Numbered from the stretch's first letter, positions 36,411 through 46,808 are shown. The stretch: DNA of 64,000 nt from Histomonas meleagridis (GCA_020186115.1 WSYJ01000137.1:62001-126000), one strand, 5' to 3'. Notes: a model not told the origin generated them from the letters alone. Translations and numbers: made by a program.

Positions 36411-37361
36411 ATGCGGAAGAGCCAAAATCCCGGCACTTCTCCAAACGAAGATTCTACAAAGTCATATCAATTTGGAGACATTGACAAGTATTATATTTGC
36501 AACCGTGTTGGCCGCGGAAAATATTCAAATGTATTTCGAGGCAAAACAGAAAATGGCCAATTATGCGTCATAAAAGTTCTTAAACCTGTTCGCCCAGATC
36601 GAATACAACGCGAAATTAATATTTTACGCCGAATGCGGGGAGCACCAAACACATCTCAATTATTAGACGTTGTTAGTGATAAAGACACAAAATCAATAGC
36701 ACTTATTCTTGATTGGTCAAAGAATGTTCCAATTCGCACAATTCTACGTCATCTCACCACAGTACAAATATCAACATACATTTATAAAGTTCTCCAATCC
36801 CTTGAATATGCACATTCTCACAATATCATGCACCGGGATGTCAAGCCTGGTAACATTATGTTTGATCCAGATACTCTTACTGTCAGTTTGATTGATTGGG
36901 GATTGGCAGAAGAATATCAGCCAGACCGAGAATACCTTGTCCGCGTCGCAACAAAGCATTACAAAGGGCCGGAGCTTTTACTCGGATATACTAAATATGA
37001 CACAAGCCTCGACATTTGGTGTTTGGGTTGCACATTTGCAACTTTGCTCTTTGGTCGCATTCCATTCTTTAAAGGCCACGACAACGATGACCAAGTGATT
37101 CGCCTTGGAGAGATCTTTGGGTGCAGAGACATCGTAAATTATGTGGAAAAATATTCTCTTACGCTGCCTCCGAATGTCGCAACAAAGATACAGAAATATA
37201 AAAAGAAATCGTTTGCAAGCTTTGTGACAGAATATAATAAAGATGTGGCAACACCAGAAGCATTAGATTTGCTCTCAAAAATGCTGGTGATTGACCACAA
37301 GCAAAGAATAACGGCTGTGGAAGCAATGAAACATCCTTATTTTGAACAAGCAAACATTTGA
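36411..37361 (+). CDS. CSNK2A: Casein kinase 2 catalytic subunit alpha
   Basis: The first in-frame ATG is 36411 and gives 316 residues. The CK2-alpha signature is nearly complete: GRGKYSNVF glycine loop, CVIKVLKPV with the ATP-site Lys, HRDVKPGNIMFD (catalytic D143), the CK2-specific DWGLAEEY (D162 replacing DFG), KGPELLLGY, and EALDLLSKMLVIDHKQRITA. CK2 is a constitutive acidophilic Ser/Thr kinase. The basic cluster that follows LKPV in animal and yeast CK2 (KKKKIKRE, for acidic substrate recognition) is replaced by RPDRIQRE, so substrate preference may differ. The usual length is about 330-390 residues. The acidic SQDED repeats of the WD40 protein in this window would be typical CK2-like targets, which is speculation. 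Confidence 0.9.
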   Translation: MRKSQNPGTSPNEDSTKSYQFGDIDKYYICNRVGRGKYSNVFRGKTENGQLCVIKVLKPVRPDRIQREINILRRMRGAPNTSQLLDVVSDKDTKSIALILDWSKNVPIRTILRHLTTVQISTYIYKVLQSLEYAHSHNIMHRDVKPGNIMFDPDTLTVSLIDWGLAEEYQPDREYLVRVATKHYKGPELLLGYTKYDTSLDIWCLGCTFATLLFGRIPFFKGHDNDDQVIRLGEIFGCRDIVNYVEKYSLTLPPNVATKIQKYKKKSFASFVTEYNKDVATPEALDLLSKMLVIDHKQRITAVEAMKHPYFEQANI

Positions 37362-37501
37362 TTTATATATAAATTGAAATATTATTAATGTTTATTTTAA
37401 ATTTATTATTTGTTGACAAATTGTTGCTCTAAAAGCATAAAAACATAAAAACTGTTATCCAACATATGAATATTTGGCAAATATAATTAACTATCTTTCA
37501 C
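37362..37501. other. Short intergenic spacer
   Basis: AT-rich, between the convergent CK2 alpha gene and the BspA relic. Nothing recognised. Confidence 0.3.
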
Positions 37502-37750
37502 TTAATGCCAAATTCCAGGTGATATAAGATTAAGTAAATTCATGAATTGTAAATTTGTTCCTTTTAATGCATAGTTTCCTATAAATTCACACTGAATAAA
37601 AGTTACATTTTCATAATAAAAAATAGCATTTAAAAATGCATAAGCAACAATTCTTCTGACAAAGCTGATCAAAGAAAAGCATACTCAGAATATATCATTT
37701 ATCAAAAGCATGTTTTCCAATATATTCTGCACTTGTCATATTTGTTACTT
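37502..37750 (-). pseudogene. BspA-like repeat relic downstream of the intact BspA gene
   Basis: Minus-strand fragments read TSAEYIGKHAFDK, then, in another frame, VAYAFLNAIFYYENVTFIQC, then EFIGNYALKGTNLQFMNLLN, ending at TAA 37502. The IG..A(F/L)..T.L pattern is that of the neighbouring intact gene. It lies 130 bp past that gene's stop on the same strand, so it may be the tail of a former tandem copy. Confidence 0.55.
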
Positions 37751-37883
37751 CACTTTTTTTTCCGACCACAAAACAAAGAATGATGAGAAAGAGGTTTTTT
37801 CATATTTATTGATGAGCTAAAATTGAAAAAAGTCATTAAAAATAACGATTCTACATATGGTTTATGTATATTAATTTTTTTTT

Positions 37884-40800
37884 TTAAATAATTGGCATAT
37901 TAATTTCAGCTCCACTTAAAGAGTTTAATTCAACTTTGTTACTTTCTCTCTTAAATATTCTTTTTAAGCACGAACAACATTTTTCATTTTTAGCCAATTT
38001 ATGACTTTGTTCAATAGCTTCGAAATCGATTCCATTAAAACAATTTTCCAACACATTTGACATTACGTCATAAGGCACTGAAGACCATATTGACGTAAAC
38101 GCGGCCTCAAGCAAATCCTTTAATTTCTTTTCATTCAAGTTAAACTTTGGATTCTTTGATTCCTTTCTAATATATTTTTGTATTTCATTTATTGTGTATT
38201 GAATAATTTCATTTTCGTTTCTTTCTTTTTCATATTTATCTTTTGCCCATTTAATTATTGTTTCGAAAATTGCTGTAATTCGTTTTTTAACTGTATAAAT
38301 GTTATTAAACCAATCTTTAACAAATGCTGAAATAATACCAAAAACGCCAGTTGCTGAAATTACTCCAAATAATGTTATTAAAACTTCTAATGCAGTATTT
38401 AATTCACAACTTTCAGCAATGATTGAACTCTTTTGTTGCATCGAATTAAATCCAGTTGAGTCATAACATCTATTATTAGATGTATTACCTTTACATGTTT
38501 TAGGCACATTTGTTAAACATAGAATTGCTAAGTTACCAAATGCTTTATCGCCAATTACAATTGATTCATTTTTAGATGTTTCTTCATCAAAATAAATTTT
38601 TGTGAATCCTTTGCATTGTAAAAATGCGTTTCGACCAATATATGAAATGTTTTTAGGGAATGTTAATATTTGTGTAAATCCAGCACAATAAGCAAATGCT
38701 GAATCACCAATATATATTAAAGATTCAGGTAATATTAATTGATTTTCTAAGCCACGACAATCAAAGAATGCAAAATCGCCAATAAATATTAATGTGTTTG
38801 GTAAATTTAATGTGCCTTTTAATGATGCACAACTAAAGAATGCATTATTACCTATTTCTTTAAGTATTTTCGTATGAATTTCAAGTTGTCCATTAAATCC
38901 TTTACATTCAGAAAATGCATATTCACCAATATATTCAACTTTATCACCAATAATTAAAGAACCTGTAAATGATGAACATAACGCAAATGCATATTGATTA
39001 ATTATTTGTACATTATTAGGTATTTTTAATGGACCTGCAAATTTACAATTAGAAAATGCATATGCGCCAATTTCTTTAAGTGAATTAGGTAATACTAATG
39101 ATCCACTTAATGAAGTACAACCTAAGAATGCATATGATGAAATCATTTCTAATTTAGTACTATTCGAAAAATCTAAAATTCCATTTAAACCATTACAATT
39201 AGCAAATGCATTGGATCCAATTGATATTAAATTTGGAGGTATAATTAATGAACCTGTGATTTTTGTACAACCTGAAAATGATTCTCTTCCAATTGTAATA
39301 AGTCTTTTAGGTAATCTTGAAGATAATTCAAATGTATCCATTTTCCAAAATGCTTCATCATCTATAATTAAATCTTTCCCATTAATTTCTGGCTCTAAGA
39401 ATTCTAATGACATAAAATTATTACATCTTTCGATGAAATGCGCACAAATTTTAGTAACAGTTGGAGCAATTCGAATATATTTTAATGTGGATGAACCTTT
39501 GATTGAATATGAAGGAATTATCGAACTATAAAACGTAAAACTTTGATCACATGAATCTTGAAATGCATATGATTCTATTGATAAAACTTTAGAACAATCA
39601 AATTCTAATGAAGAACATTTATCAAATGCAAATGATTCGATTTTGTTAATAAATGAATTTTCATCAAGTATAATACTTTTTAATGATGGACAATTACTAA
39701 ATGAATATTGTTTAAATGTAATGTTTGAATTAATAAATGTTATTTTCTTTAATGAATTAAAATTGGTTAATGAAGATTCAAAAATATAAGTTGCGTTAAT
39801 TAATGTAATTTCTGTTAATGATGGACAATTACGAATTGCGAAATTTGTTATTTCGTTTTTCCCTGATATATTTAACGTTTCTAAATTATCACAATTACTA
39901 ATAAAGTTTCGATTATATGTTAAAGTACTTTCGATAGTAATTGTTTTAAGATTAGAACAATATGAAAAAGCATTTTCATAAATAATTCGATTGTCATTAC
40001 TTGTAACAATATGAATTTCTTCTAATGATGAACAACCATAAAATGCACCTTGATAAATATATTTATTTTTATAAATTGTAATTTTATTATTTGGTCCTTT
40101 TAAATTTACACATTCATAAAATGCATTATCCTGTATACTCACTGCAGATATACTAGAAAGTATATTAAATTTTTTACATCCCCTAAAACATTCCGAACCA
40201 AATATTATTGAAGCTCTAAAAGGAAAAGTTATTTCACCAATATTTGTATTCATAAAGCTACTTGAATCAAATCTTATGTATTGTAATTGATGAAAATTTA
40301 AATTACAATCTAAAGACGAATCTAAAAATGCATCATAGCCAATTTCAATTGAAATCGAATCATTCAAAGATATTGATGTAATATTTGATCCTTGAAAATT
40401 TCGGGAACCAATTTCTATTAATGCTGAAGGAAAATTAATTTCACCTGTTAATAATGTTCCATGAAATGCTTCGGATTTAATATATTTCAAATTAGACTTT
40501 GACGGGAAATTCAGTGATGTTATTTGAGTATTTTTAAATGAGTATTCATCTATTAATTCAAGTGAAGAAGGAATATTTAATGTTCCACTAATTGTTGAAG
40601 ATTCAAAAGCAGATATATTAATATATTTTATATTTGAAGAAGTTGGAAATGTAATTGAAGTAATTTTTAAGTTATTGAATGCGCGATAACCAATTTCGAT
40701 TAATGATGAAGGAAAATTAATTTCACCTGTTAAATCAGTTTCACTGAAAGCAAAACTCGAAATTATTTGTAATTGTGAATCTTCTCGGAAAATTATACTT

Positions 40801-41894
40801 TGAACATTTGTTCCTTCAAATGAATTAGCACCAATTTTTTGTAATGAAGAAGGAAAAGTAATTTCATATACAGAAGTAAATTGTGCATTTTTAAATGCTT
40901 CATTATCAATTCGCGTTAAATTAGAGTTTTGGAATGTAATCGATGGAATTTTTGAAGAACTAAAACTTTCAGAACAAATTTGCTGTAATGAAGGTGGAAA
41001 CTCAATTGATTTATTAAAACTAATAAGACTGAAAGCATTGCTACCAATTATAGTTAGTTTTGAAAAAGGACGAAATATAATTGATGAAATTCTTGTGAAA
41101 CAAAAAGATTCAGCACCAATTTTAACCAAAGAAGAAGGAAATTCAATTTCTCCGGCTAAAAAATAACAATAACTAAAAGCTGAATCACGTATTTCTAAAG
41201 TTATTTCATCAGTTGTCGAATTTTCAAATGAAATTGTTGTAATCAATGTATTATAGAAACAATTTTTATCAATAACGCGTAATGAAGAAGGAAACTTGAT
41301 TTCGCCTCTAAGATATGAATAACCAAATGCATGTTCACCAATTTCTTCTAATAAGGATGGAAATGTAATTGAATTTATGTCATGGTAAATGAATGAAAAT
41401 GCATAAGATCCAATTATTTTAAGTTGCGAGTTTTCAGAAAACGTGATGGATGAAATTTGTGTTGAACTAAAACAATAAGATCCGATTTTTTCCAATGAAG
41501 ACGGAAAAGTTATATCACAAGTAAGGTTAGTGCACCGATAAAAACAATAATCAGAAAGCACTGCTATGTCATTCCCTAACAGAAGAGAAGAAATACCTTG
41601 ATTTAGGAAATATTTTTCTCCTATAAAAGTTATAGTATTTGGAATGGTGAGAGAACCTGTGAGAAAACCAGCATGGTTCCCATGAAGCACAAGATTATTC
41701 ACGGGATGGTCTGTATTACCATGTCGAATTGTTGAAGGAATAACTAAATTTTCTGAATTTTTAAGAATGTTTGTTATATTTATGGAATTTGTTTGTTCGT
41801 CAAAAATGTACTCGTAAAGCCCATCCTCTGTAATGCTATAGTCCGGTAAGTTCTCGCTTTCGAAGGCAGAAAAAAATAAAGTCAAAAAGAGCAT
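37884..41894 (-). CDS. BspA-like leucine-rich-repeat surface protein
   Basis: I place the start at ATG 41894 (MLFLTLFFSAFES, a short signal peptide); codons before it in frame are not ATG. About 1336 residues result. After the signal, roughly residues 45-1120 are TpLRR/LRR_5 repeats of 22-25 residues. An example is SLVLPNSLKEIGAYAFSNCK, with the IPSSL..IG..AF pattern repeated some 40 times. Near residues 1165-1190 is one hydrophobic segment (ALEVLITLFGVISATGVFGI), then a cytoplasmic tail of about 150 residues with Lys/Glu-rich helices and a CCSCLKR stretch. BspA-like proteins are the largest surface family of trichomonads, implicated in binding host cells and matrix. AAACGG (41939-41944) lies 45 bases upstream. 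Confidence 0.88.
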   Translation of the reverse strand: MLFLTLFFSAFESENLPDYSITEDGLYEYIFDEQTNSINITNILKNSENLVIPSTIRHGNTDHPVNNLVLHGNHAGFLTGSLTIPNTITFIGEKYFLNQGISSLLLGNDIAVLSDYCFYRCTNLTCDITFPSSLEKIGSYCFSSTQISSITFSENSQLKIIGSYAFSFIYHDINSITFPSLLEEIGEHAFGYSYLRGEIKFPSSLRVIDKNCFYNTLITTISFENSTTDEITLEIRDSAFSYCYFLAGEIEFPSSLVKIGAESFCFTRISSIIFRPFSKLTIIGSNAFSLISFNKSIEFPPSLQQICSESFSSSKIPSITFQNSNLTRIDNEAFKNAQFTSVYEITFPSSLQKIGANSFEGTNVQSIIFREDSQLQIISSFAFSETDLTGEINFPSSLIEIGYRAFNNLKITSITFPTSSNIKYINISAFESSTISGTLNIPSSLELIDEYSFKNTQITSLNFPSKSNLKYIKSEAFHGTLLTGEINFPSALIEIGSRNFQGSNITSISLNDSISIEIGYDAFLDSSLDCNLNFHQLQYIRFDSSSFMNTNIGEITFPFRASIIFGSECFRGCKKFNILSSISAVSIQDNAFYECVNLKGPNNKITIYKNKYIYQGAFYGCSSLEEIHIVTSNDNRIIYENAFSYCSNLKTITIESTLTYNRNFISNCDNLETLNISGKNEITNFAIRNCPSLTEITLINATYIFESSLTNFNSLKKITFINSNITFKQYSFSNCPSLKSIILDENSFINKIESFAFDKCSSLEFDCSKVLSIESYAFQDSCDQSFTFYSSIIPSYSIKGSSTLKYIRIAPTVTKICAHFIERCNNFMSLEFLEPEINGKDLIIDDEAFWKMDTFELSSRLPKRLITIGRESFSGCTKITGSLIIPPNLISIGSNAFANCNGLNGILDFSNSTKLEMISSYAFLGCTSLSGSLVLPNSLKEIGAYAFSNCKFAGPLKIPNNVQIINQYAFALCSSFTGSLIIGDKVEYIGEYAFSECKGFNGQLEIHTKILKEIGNNAFFSCASLKGTLNLPNTLIFIGDFAFFDCRGLENQLILPESLIYIGDSAFAYCAGFTQILTFPKNISYIGRNAFLQCKGFTKIYFDEETSKNESIVIGDKAFGNLAILCLTNVPKTCKGNTSNNRCYDSTGFNSMQQKSSIIAESCELNTALEVLITLFGVISATGVFGIISAFVKDWFNNIYTVKKRITAIFETIIKWAKDKYEKERNENEIIQYTINEIQKYIRKESKNPKFNLNEKKLKDLLEAAFTSIWSSVPYDVMSNVLENCFNGIDFEAIEQSHKLAKNEKCCSCLKRIFKRESNKVELNSLSGAEINMPII

Positions 41895-42300
41895 TGCCGA
41901 TATCAATTATGGGTGTGTTCTAGTATTCAATTATTGATAAACGGCCACTTCACATAATTGTTGTCACTTTTCCGACACCTACAAATTGTGAATACCATCT
42001 CTTTCATTCATGGAGTCTTTTAATTTTATCGAAAAAAACGTAAAACGATTTTTATAAAGCGTATTTAAAGCATTTCATAATAATAAAATGTGGACATTAT
42101 AATTTGTCATATTGTTATGTGGCTTTCATTTAAATAGATAATTTGAAATTTCATCTCAGTGATTACTATGTTTTGTTCATTCTTTTGTATTTAAAGCATT
42201 AAAATTTGATTATATCATTGCTGTGTTATTGGATAGTTTTGCTGAGGAACGCTGTCACTTTTTGTAAACATTTTTATCTGGTTGGCGGTCAAAAGATTTT
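41895..42300. other. Divergent intergenic region between BspA and SAPS-like genes
   Basis: About 400 bp, AT-rich. Only the AAACGG element near the BspA start and TCAAAAG before 42301 stand out. Confidence 0.4.
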
Positions 42301-43668
42301 ATGCTAAGTGGAAAAGCAGCTAAAGGCGAAACTGAAAAAGCATTAGAAAACCCTAACCTTCAGCTTGATGATCTTTTAAAATGTAATAATCTTACAACTC
42401 AACTCCGCAACAATAATCCTCAATTAATGAGTTTCTTAATGAAACCCGAAAACATCAAACTTCTTTACTCATACTTCACTACTAAAACCCAACGATCTGA
42501 TCAACGGCTTCTTCTTAATCTTTTCCAAACAAGCAATGTTTCACTTCATCGTGTTTTTTGTGATTCCATTCCACTTACCGAATCCATTCTTTCATCATTA
42601 GAATCCAACACACCAGCAGCTTCATATGGTATTGGTTCTATTCTTCGAATTCTTATGCGCGCCATAGATCTTTGGCCCGAAGATGTTGCCTCAGTCTTTC
42701 GTTACAGTGCCACAGCTTATCGATACCTTGTTAAGAACATATGCAAAATATGTGTTTTTCAATCATGCTCAGATTTATTACCTGCGCATGCTGCCACCAT
42801 CCATCCCAATGTGATTCATTTTATATGGGTATTATTTTTATCTCTTGCAGGCGAGTCATTTGTTCAGAAACATGTGACACATAATATTGAAACATTTTAT
42901 CTCGAAGATATTCCAACGTATTATGAGTTTTCATCATTCAAAGATGAAGAAGGAGACAACTTTGAGCGAAATAACCACTATCGAATTTTACATTCCATAC
43001 ATCTTCTTCGCTTATTCTTTGCTGTTGGACATGTTCGAATTGGCGGCTTCCAAGAATATGTCTGCGAATACGTATCCGAACTTTCTGTTGAGCAATTTAT
43101 CCCCGAAATCTTTGATATGATGCATGAGATCTGTCCACACGAACTAACGAAGCAGCGATCGATGGAAATCATATTAAAACATTCGAACGACACGACTCCA
43201 GCTTCATTACGACTTATTGACTCTGCTTGTTCATATTTAACAATTTGCGATAACATGATATCTGTTGATGAAGTTATGCAATTAGTTGTTTGCGTTGGCG
43301 TTTCACCAATATTAACTCAGTTCTCGAGGAATATGATATTAAACATTGTTAAGAAGATGAAATTCGAGAACGAAATTAAAGAGAAATTGAAAACGATCAT
43401 AACGTACACTTGGAATATGTCAATGGATAGAGACTGCGGACTAATGAAAGGCGTCAGCTTGGATATGGCGAAGGAACTGGAGTTGGAATGGAGCACGTTC
43501 GAAGAGTTCGATAAGATTTTGAAGTTTTGGGCAATCGATGACTTTTGTGAAAATGAGGAGGCACCAAAAATGGAATTTAAGTTCGAAAATGTACAAATCG
43601 AGGAAAATATTAAAAAGGAATTGGACGAGAAATGGAATTTGTTGGATGAACAAAAACAAATTCATTAA
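42301..43668 (+). CDS. SAPS-like protein (PP6/Sit4 phosphatase regulatory subunit family)
   Basis: In this 455-residue all-helical protein, the segment LDDLLKCNNLTTQLRNNNPQ, then LMSFLMKPENIKLLYSYFT (about 22-60), follows the SAPS opening (LxxLLD..D.LQECK..N..LI.FL..P..L..L..Y.T). Further helical blocks include VFCDSIPLTESILSSLESNT, then FIWVLFLSLAGESFVQKHV, then HSIHLLRLFFAVGHVR. SAPS proteins guide PP6-type phosphatases in cell-cycle control. It is shorter than fungal/animal members (700-1000 residues), lacks their acidic C-terminal region, and the similarity is moderate. It could be another HEAT-like scaffold. The C terminus is Glu/Lys-rich. Confidence 0.55.
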   Translation: MLSGKAAKGETEKALENPNLQLDDLLKCNNLTTQLRNNNPQLMSFLMKPENIKLLYSYFTTKTQRSDQRLLLNLFQTSNVSLHRVFCDSIPLTESILSSLESNTPAASYGIGSILRILMRAIDLWPEDVASVFRYSATAYRYLVKNICKICVFQSCSDLLPAHAATIHPNVIHFIWVLFLSLAGESFVQKHVTHNIETFYLEDIPTYYEFSSFKDEEGDNFERNNHYRILHSIHLLRLFFAVGHVRIGGFQEYVCEYVSELSVEQFIPEIFDMMHEICPHELTKQRSMEIILKHSNDTTPASLRLIDSACSYLTICDNMISVDEVMQLVVCVGVSPILTQFSRNMILNIVKKMKFENEIKEKLKTIITYTWNMSMDRDCGLMKGVSLDMAKELELEWSTFEEFDKILKFWAIDDFCENEEAPKMEFKFENVQIEENIKKELDEKWNLLDEQKQIH

Positions 43669-44228
43669 AAAGTTTTCGCGTTGCGGTAAACCAATTAAAT
43701 TATGTAAAAATTGGAAAAAAATATTTTGTTTCCATGTAAAATTGTTTGCGTTTGGCGCCAAAAGGACAAGGACAAACGATAGAGAAATTAAATGATCGAG
43801 AAACTGTTTTCCACAGGAAAAAACTTATCGTCATTCTGAAATTTCTATTGATCAATTTTAAATTAACTTCATATTTACAGAATTAGAATTAAATGAACTT
43901 TTTTTTGTTTTCATCACAAAAATTTATATCATTAGGATATAATCTTGAGCTTTGAACGTTTGATTCGAAAACTATTTGATAAATTCAATTTTAAAAATTG
44001 ATTCATTTTGAAAAATATTTAAATCATGTTATATAAAACGGTGTCAATATTAATAATTTTATCTCATTGTTGAAGTATATGAAATAAATTAAATCATTTG
44101 AAATATGGGCCAGTTCATCTTTAGCGAAAAATCAACTTCACTTTAGACGTTCTTTTGTGAGCAACGATACAGATAAACTATTTAAACCCAAATAAAACGG
44201 GAGACCGCCGGCTCACAAGATTAACTAA
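43669..44228. other. Intergenic with a perfect TTTGGCGCCAAA palindrome
   Basis: About 560 bp before the helicase gene. It contains the E2F-like palindrome (43751-43762), an ACGATAG element (about 43774), a TTATCGTC (about 43827), AAACGG (44195-44200) and TCACAA (44213-44218) just before the helicase start. Confidence 0.5.
43751..43762. promoter_or_regulatory. Perfect E2F/DP-type palindrome
   Basis: TTTGGCGCCAAA is a perfect 12-bp palindrome matching the E2F/DP consensus TTTSGCGCSAAA. It lies 470 bp upstream of a DNA-repair helicase start, the type of gene E2F controls in other eukaryotes. Chance is less likely given the AT-rich surroundings, but function is inferred. Confidence 0.35.
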
Positions 44229-46808
44229 ATGAACCAAAATCCTGTGTTTATGGGGATCGATGTAGATTTTCCATATCGAGATCCATATCCAGCTCAACGT
44301 GCTCTTATGGCAAAAGCCATGAAGTGCTATGTTACTCAAGAAAATGCACTTCTTGAATCCCCAACCGGTACTGGAAAATCTCTTGCTCTTTTGGCATCCT
44401 CATTAGCATATCAAGATCATATTTTTCAACATCCTGTTCAACCAATGCCAGCAAATGAATCACAAAATCCTGATGCTCCACCAAAATGCACAGTATGGTA
44501 TACGAGCCGTACCCACTCCCAATTGAAACAACTTGTTGGCGAACTTAAAAAACTTAGATATAAACCAAGAATGGCAATACTTGCTTCACGCAAACAAACT
44601 TGCCTTAACGAAGCAGGTCTAAAGTCAGGTGACATTGACAACTTCTGTAAAACAGTACACAAAAAATTACATAAATGTGTTTATGGAGCAAATACAAATC
44701 AAAAATATTTACCAGCAGAATTTTTACCACCAGGAGAATTTTCGAAATTCGACTTGGAAGATCTTCAAAATTATTGCCGTGAAAGAACCTTGTGTCCATA
44801 TATCATTTCCAAAAATTTGATGAAAGATGCTGATTTAATTTTAGCACCTTACACTTATATTGTAAGTTCTTCAATTCGAAACCAATTAAAGATAGACCTT
44901 ACTGGTGCCATTGTCATAATTGATGAAGCTCATAATATTGAATCTACATGTAGAGAATCTGCTTCATTAGCTATATCTCTTCAAACAGCTCGTACGTGTT
45001 ATTCTCTTTCTGTTATGTCAGATGGGGATAAAATCTTATATCCATCTTTAGTTGATGCATATAGTTGTATTCATGGTATATTTACTGTTATTTTAGAATA
45101 TTTTGAACAGAAACGAACAGAATTTGAAAGCATTGATCGTCATGATAATAATTATATCGAAGAACGCAGTACCAAAGATTGTTTAGCATCAATGCACTTA
45201 ACGGTCGAAAGTTGGCCGTTAATTAAACGGGATTTTAACGAAATCTTTAAAGCTGATAAAAAGAGTGGAAATCCAAATGAAGGTGACAGATTTCCTAGCG
45301 AAGCTCTCGTGACATTTTTGGATAGAATTTTTATTGGTTTTGAAATGATTTTTGCAAATAATGGTCAAAATTTCGAATATTATAAAATCATATATCAATA
45401 TAATAGAGATGATTCAACAGAAGATCAAATCAAGTTTATTTGTTTGCATCCAGGTGTTTCATTTTCACCACTTTCAGCATCAGTGCATTCAATCTTATTG
45501 ACATCAGGTACCTTATCACCATTGGACTCTTTTGCAACAGAGCTTGGAACTAAGTTCCCACGAGAGAACTCCTTATCAGCTCCACATGTAATTGATCCAT
45601 CTCAAGTTCAATGTTATCCTATCTCCGTTTCCCCATCTGGAATGACCTTAAATTCCTCATATTCATATCTTTCCAGTAATTCCGAGTCAACTTATAAAAG
45701 TTTAGGGGATGTATTAACCACATTGTTACCATCAATTCCAGATGGCGTACTATTTTTCTTATCATCGCATAACATCCTCAAAAACCTCATCAAGTCATGG
45801 CGTAAGAGTGGAATCTACAAAAAGATCAATTCCATCAAACCGATATTTTTAGAAGAGCAAAAGAAAACATTTGATAAAGTGTACAACGAATTCAAAAAAT
45901 CCATTGACTTAGGTAAAGGCGGGCTATTTCTCGGTGTATGTCGTGGAAAAATTAGTGAAGGAATGGATTTTAGTGACAATCAAGCTCGAGCTGTGTTTGC
46001 ATTTGGTATTCCATATCCAAATCTTAAAGATGCCGATGTAACACTTAAGCGAGCATTTAATGATACACATCCTGGTTTTGTATCAGGGAAAGAATGGTAT
46101 GAAATTCAAGCATATCGAAGCTTATCACAAGCCATTGGTCGATGCATTCGAAATTCTCGTGATTATGGTGCAATTTTTTTGCTTGATCAAAGATTTGAAA
46201 GTATTATTGATAAATTACCTAACTGGGTCAGACATAGCATTATTACAAGAAAGAAATACAACGAAATTCAGTCGAATTTAGTCACATTCTTTGCGAACAT
46301 GAGCGTCAAATTCCCGATGAAACCTGTTGAGACGTTAAACTTTAACGCTAACGCCAAGTTAACGTGCGCCTTATGTTCGACAACTTTATGTATCGACGCC
46401 AAATTTGAATTGAATCCGGCGGGTAAAATTGATGTTGGCGTAACCGCCTCTCAGTATTTAAAATCGTTTTTTGATGTGGAAACGGATGTCTTCGTCTGCT
46501 ACATCAAAAACGACTCGATTGGGAAGAATTGCTTCGAGGAAACGAACCCGGAATATGTTGATAGGGAATCTATTGCATATATTAAACTTTTATGCCCAAA
46601 ATGTAAGCAACCAATCGGAGTGAAAATTCATGCGGTATCAAGGAAAAATATAAAAAGTTTGGATTGCTTATGGATAGATATAGATAGAGTTTGGATTAAC
46701 CAGGCTGGAATTAGTCAGCCATTAAGTAAAATGGTACAGAAACCAAAGGTTCTGTCAATGGAATTGTTATCAGGCGCAAAGGCATTGGCAAAACAAGAAA
46801 ATAAATAA
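44229..46808 (+). CDS. XPD-family Fe-S DNA helicase, FANCJ/RTEL1 type
   Basis: The 859-residue superfamily 2 helicase has Q-region VDFPYRDPYPAQ and Walker A ESPTGTGKS (43-51). Motif Ia reads YTSRTHSQL and DEAH begins at residue 232. The TSGTLSPLDSFATELG motif is followed by motif V CRGKISEGMDFSD and motif VI QAIGRCIRNSRDYGA. Four Cys between motifs Ia and II (CLNEAG, NFCK, KKLHKC, LCPYI) fit the XPD-type 4Fe-4S cluster. GIPYPNLKDADVTLKRAFND and WYEIQAYRSL are closer to FANCJ/BRIP1 than to RTEL1. Residues 700-800 carry an added zinc module: CALC, then about 80 residues on, CPKC. Family members unwind 5' to 3', resolving G-quadruplexes and recombination intermediates. TCACAA and AAACGG precede the start. 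Confidence 0.86.
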   Translation: MNQNPVFMGIDVDFPYRDPYPAQRALMAKAMKCYVTQENALLESPTGTGKSLALLASSLAYQDHIFQHPVQPMPANESQNPDAPPKCTVWYTSRTHSQLKQLVGELKKLRYKPRMAILASRKQTCLNEAGLKSGDIDNFCKTVHKKLHKCVYGANTNQKYLPAEFLPPGEFSKFDLEDLQNYCRERTLCPYIISKNLMKDADLILAPYTYIVSSSIRNQLKIDLTGAIVIIDEAHNIESTCRESASLAISLQTARTCYSLSVMSDGDKILYPSLVDAYSCIHGIFTVILEYFEQKRTEFESIDRHDNNYIEERSTKDCLASMHLTVESWPLIKRDFNEIFKADKKSGNPNEGDRFPSEALVTFLDRIFIGFEMIFANNGQNFEYYKIIYQYNRDDSTEDQIKFICLHPGVSFSPLSASVHSILLTSGTLSPLDSFATELGTKFPRENSLSAPHVIDPSQVQCYPISVSPSGMTLNSSYSYLSSNSESTYKSLGDVLTTLLPSIPDGVLFFLSSHNILKNLIKSWRKSGIYKKINSIKPIFLEEQKKTFDKVYNEFKKSIDLGKGGLFLGVCRGKISEGMDFSDNQARAVFAFGIPYPNLKDADVTLKRAFNDTHPGFVSGKEWYEIQAYRSLSQAIGRCIRNSRDYGAIFLLDQRFESIIDKLPNWVRHSIITRKKYNEIQSNLVTFFANMSVKFPMKPVETLNFNANAKLTCALCSTTLCIDAKFELNPAGKIDVGVTASQYLKSFFDVETDVFVCYIKNDSIGKNCFEETNPEYVDRESIAYIKLLCPKCKQPIGVKIHAVSRKNIKSLDCLWIDIDRVWINQAGISQPLSKMVQKPKVLSMELLSGAKALAKQENK

